From positions 1 through 50,420 of the forward strand of contig JAHRHA010000033.1 of NCBI GenBank assembly GCA_020027875.1: a stretch of DNA of 50,420 nt. Direction: 5' to 3'. Below, piece after piece: positions 49,551 through 50,420 of this stretch. How positions within the stretch are numbered: the first letter of the stretch is position 1; each line of letters starts with the position of its first letter. Source of the stretch: Micromonosporaceae bacterium (GTDB lineage: Bacteria; Actinomycetota; Actinomycetes; Mycobacteriales; Micromonosporaceae). The position numbers and the translations under genes are program-made. Below the pieces are notes generated by a model. The model did not search any database. It saw only the letters and a program-made list of their open reading frames with translations, and had not been told where the DNA came from.

Positions 49551-50420
49551 ATGCTCGACGCGCCGTACGCACTCGCCCTCACCGCCGGCATCCTCGCCGC
49601 GGTCAACCCGTGCGGATTCGCGTTGTTGCCCGCCTACCTCTCGCTGCTCGTCGTCGGCGACCGCGCGCAAGCCCCCGACACCAACCGGCTCACCGCCGTC
49701 ATCCGCGCGCAAGCCCCCGACACCAACCGGCTCACCGCCGTCATCCGTGCGCAAGCCCCCGACACCAACCGGCTCACCGCCGTCATCCGTGCGCAAGCCC
49801 CCGACACCAACCGGCTCACCGCCGTCATCCGCGCGCTGACCCTCACCGGCGCCATGGCGCTGGGCTTCGTGGCCGTATTCGGCACCTTCGGACTACTAAC
49901 CGCACCCGTCGCGGACCTCGCGGCTCGCAACCTGCCCTGGCTGAGCATCCTCATCGGCGTCACGCTGGCCGGACTCGGCGGTTGGCTGCTTGCCGGCCGT
50001 GAGCTGCCCGCACTCCGTATCGGCGTCGGCCGTGGGCCAGCGGTGCGACGCCGGTTCTGGCCCATGGTCGCGTTCGGCGCTTCATACGCGATCGCCTCCC
50101 TGGGCTGCACCATCGGGCCGTTCCTGGCCGTGGTGGTCTCCGCGTTTCGCAGCGGATCCTCGCCGGCGGCCGGCGTCGCCCTGTTTGTCACCTACGCGGC
50201 CGGGATGGTGTTGGTGGTCGGGATCGTCGCCCTCGCCGTCGCGGTGGCTGACGTGTCCCTCGTCCGGGCACTGAGGCGTGCCGGCCCGATCATCAACCGC
50301 CTCGGCGGTGCCCTGCTGGTGGTGGCCGGGCTTTATGTCGCCTGGTACGGCTGGTTCGAGATCCGAGTGTTCGACGACGCCGACACCGCGGACCCGATCA
50401 TCGATGGTGCGGCCCGCATC
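49551..50420 (+). CDS. ccdA: CcdA-type cytochrome c biogenesis / thiol transporter (3' end outside window)
   Basis: Passes electrons across the membrane to extracytoplasmic thioredoxin-like proteins. The open frame from ATG 49551 to the window end (290 codons, no stop) shows TM1 with Cys (GILAAVNPCGFALLPAYLSL), several more membrane segments and the second Cys in FGASYAIASLGCTIGPFLAV. Between TM1 and TM2 the loop contains four copies of AQAPDTNRLTAVIR (residues 39-94) from 42-bp repeats; typical CcdA has a short loop here. Its partner gene upstream is frameshifted. Confidence 0.9.
   Translation, partial: MLDAPYALALTAGILAAVNPCGFALLPAYLSLLVVGDRAQAPDTNRLTAVIRAQAPDTNRLTAVIRAQAPDTNRLTAVIRAQAPDTNRLTAVIRALTLTGAMALGFVAVFGTFGLLTAPVADLAARNLPWLSILIGVTLAGLGGWLLAGRELPALRIGVGRGPAVRRRFWPMVAFGASYAIASLGCTIGPFLAVVVSAFRSGSSPAAGVALFVTYAAGMVLVVGIVALAVAVADVSLVRALRRAGPIINRLGGALLVVAGLYVAWYGWFEIRVFDDADTADPIIDGAARI
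49665..49832 (+). repeat. 42-bp tandem repeat, four copies, in ccdA
   Basis: Units 49665-49706, 49707-49748, 49749-49790, 49791-49832, nearly identical (single C/T changes near the unit ends). 14 codons per unit, frame kept, falling in the loop after the first membrane segment. Confidence 0.95.

Overview
The window is a stretch of chromosome from a high-GC actinomycete. The evidence is actinobacterial-type mIHF (mihF), class 2 PyrD together with type 2 PyrF, a PriA without its helicase motifs, the bifunctional ArgJ route to arginine, long-form HisG, an FMN riboswitch ahead of ribD, many GTG starts and many apparently leaderless genes. Gene order and protein style look closest to Micromonosporales or Frankiales; that placement is inference, not proof.

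Layout. 1-9.8 kb: end of carB, pyrD, pyrF, mihF, gmk, rpoZ, coaBC, metK, priA (pyrimidine synthesis, nucleoid, GMP, RNA polymerase omega, CoA, SAM, replication restart). 9.8-17.8 kb: a P450, a small dimeric-barrel protein, def-fmt-rsmB, a PASTA-like membrane protein with an unknown partner, rpe and a REC-GGDEF protein. 17.8-21.7 kb: FMN riboswitch and ribD-ribE-ribBA-ribH. 21.8-26.2 kb: ECF sigma factor with a GerMN membrane protein, mscL (minus strand), hisE-hisG and two PH-like membrane proteins. 26.2-32.4 kb: infC (AUC start) with a structured leader, rpmI, rplT, an rRNA/tRNA methyltransferase, pheS-pheT. 32.4-36.8 kb: accessory region with a frameshifted esterase, a glyoxalase scrap, a Uma2 nuclease, an HTH gene with a repeated operator, a META lipoprotein broken by a stop codon, and ltrA. 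36.9-45.4 kb: complete argCJBDFRGH operon behind ARG-box-like operators. 45.4-49.5 kb: decayed zone with truncated aag, frameshifted xthA, a chimeric tRNA-Pro relic, an orphan terminator, two gene remnants and a frameshifted thioredoxin-like lipoprotein. 49.55 kb to the end: a ccdA-type gene running off the window.

How the parts fit. The large operons are translationally coupled through ATGA, GTGA or TGATG overlaps and are intact. The broken genes are all dispensable types and flank the intact arg operon on both sides, which looks like ongoing gene decay rather than random sequencing error, though error cannot be excluded from the sequence alone.

Most unusual signals. (a) In-frame tandem repeats sit inside housekeeping genes: ribD (27 bp x5), argB (27 bp x4), rsmB (15 bp x4), ccdA (42 bp x4). 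(b) A small palindromic element with a 21-bp core occurs inside three genes (PASTA-like gene, argB, argD) in two different reading frames, like protein-coding palindromic elements known from Rickettsia. (c) Two 65-bp hairpin repeats after carB and metK differ by a compensatory base-pair change. (d) A tRNA-Pro 3' part is joined head-on to an inverted tRNA-like tail.
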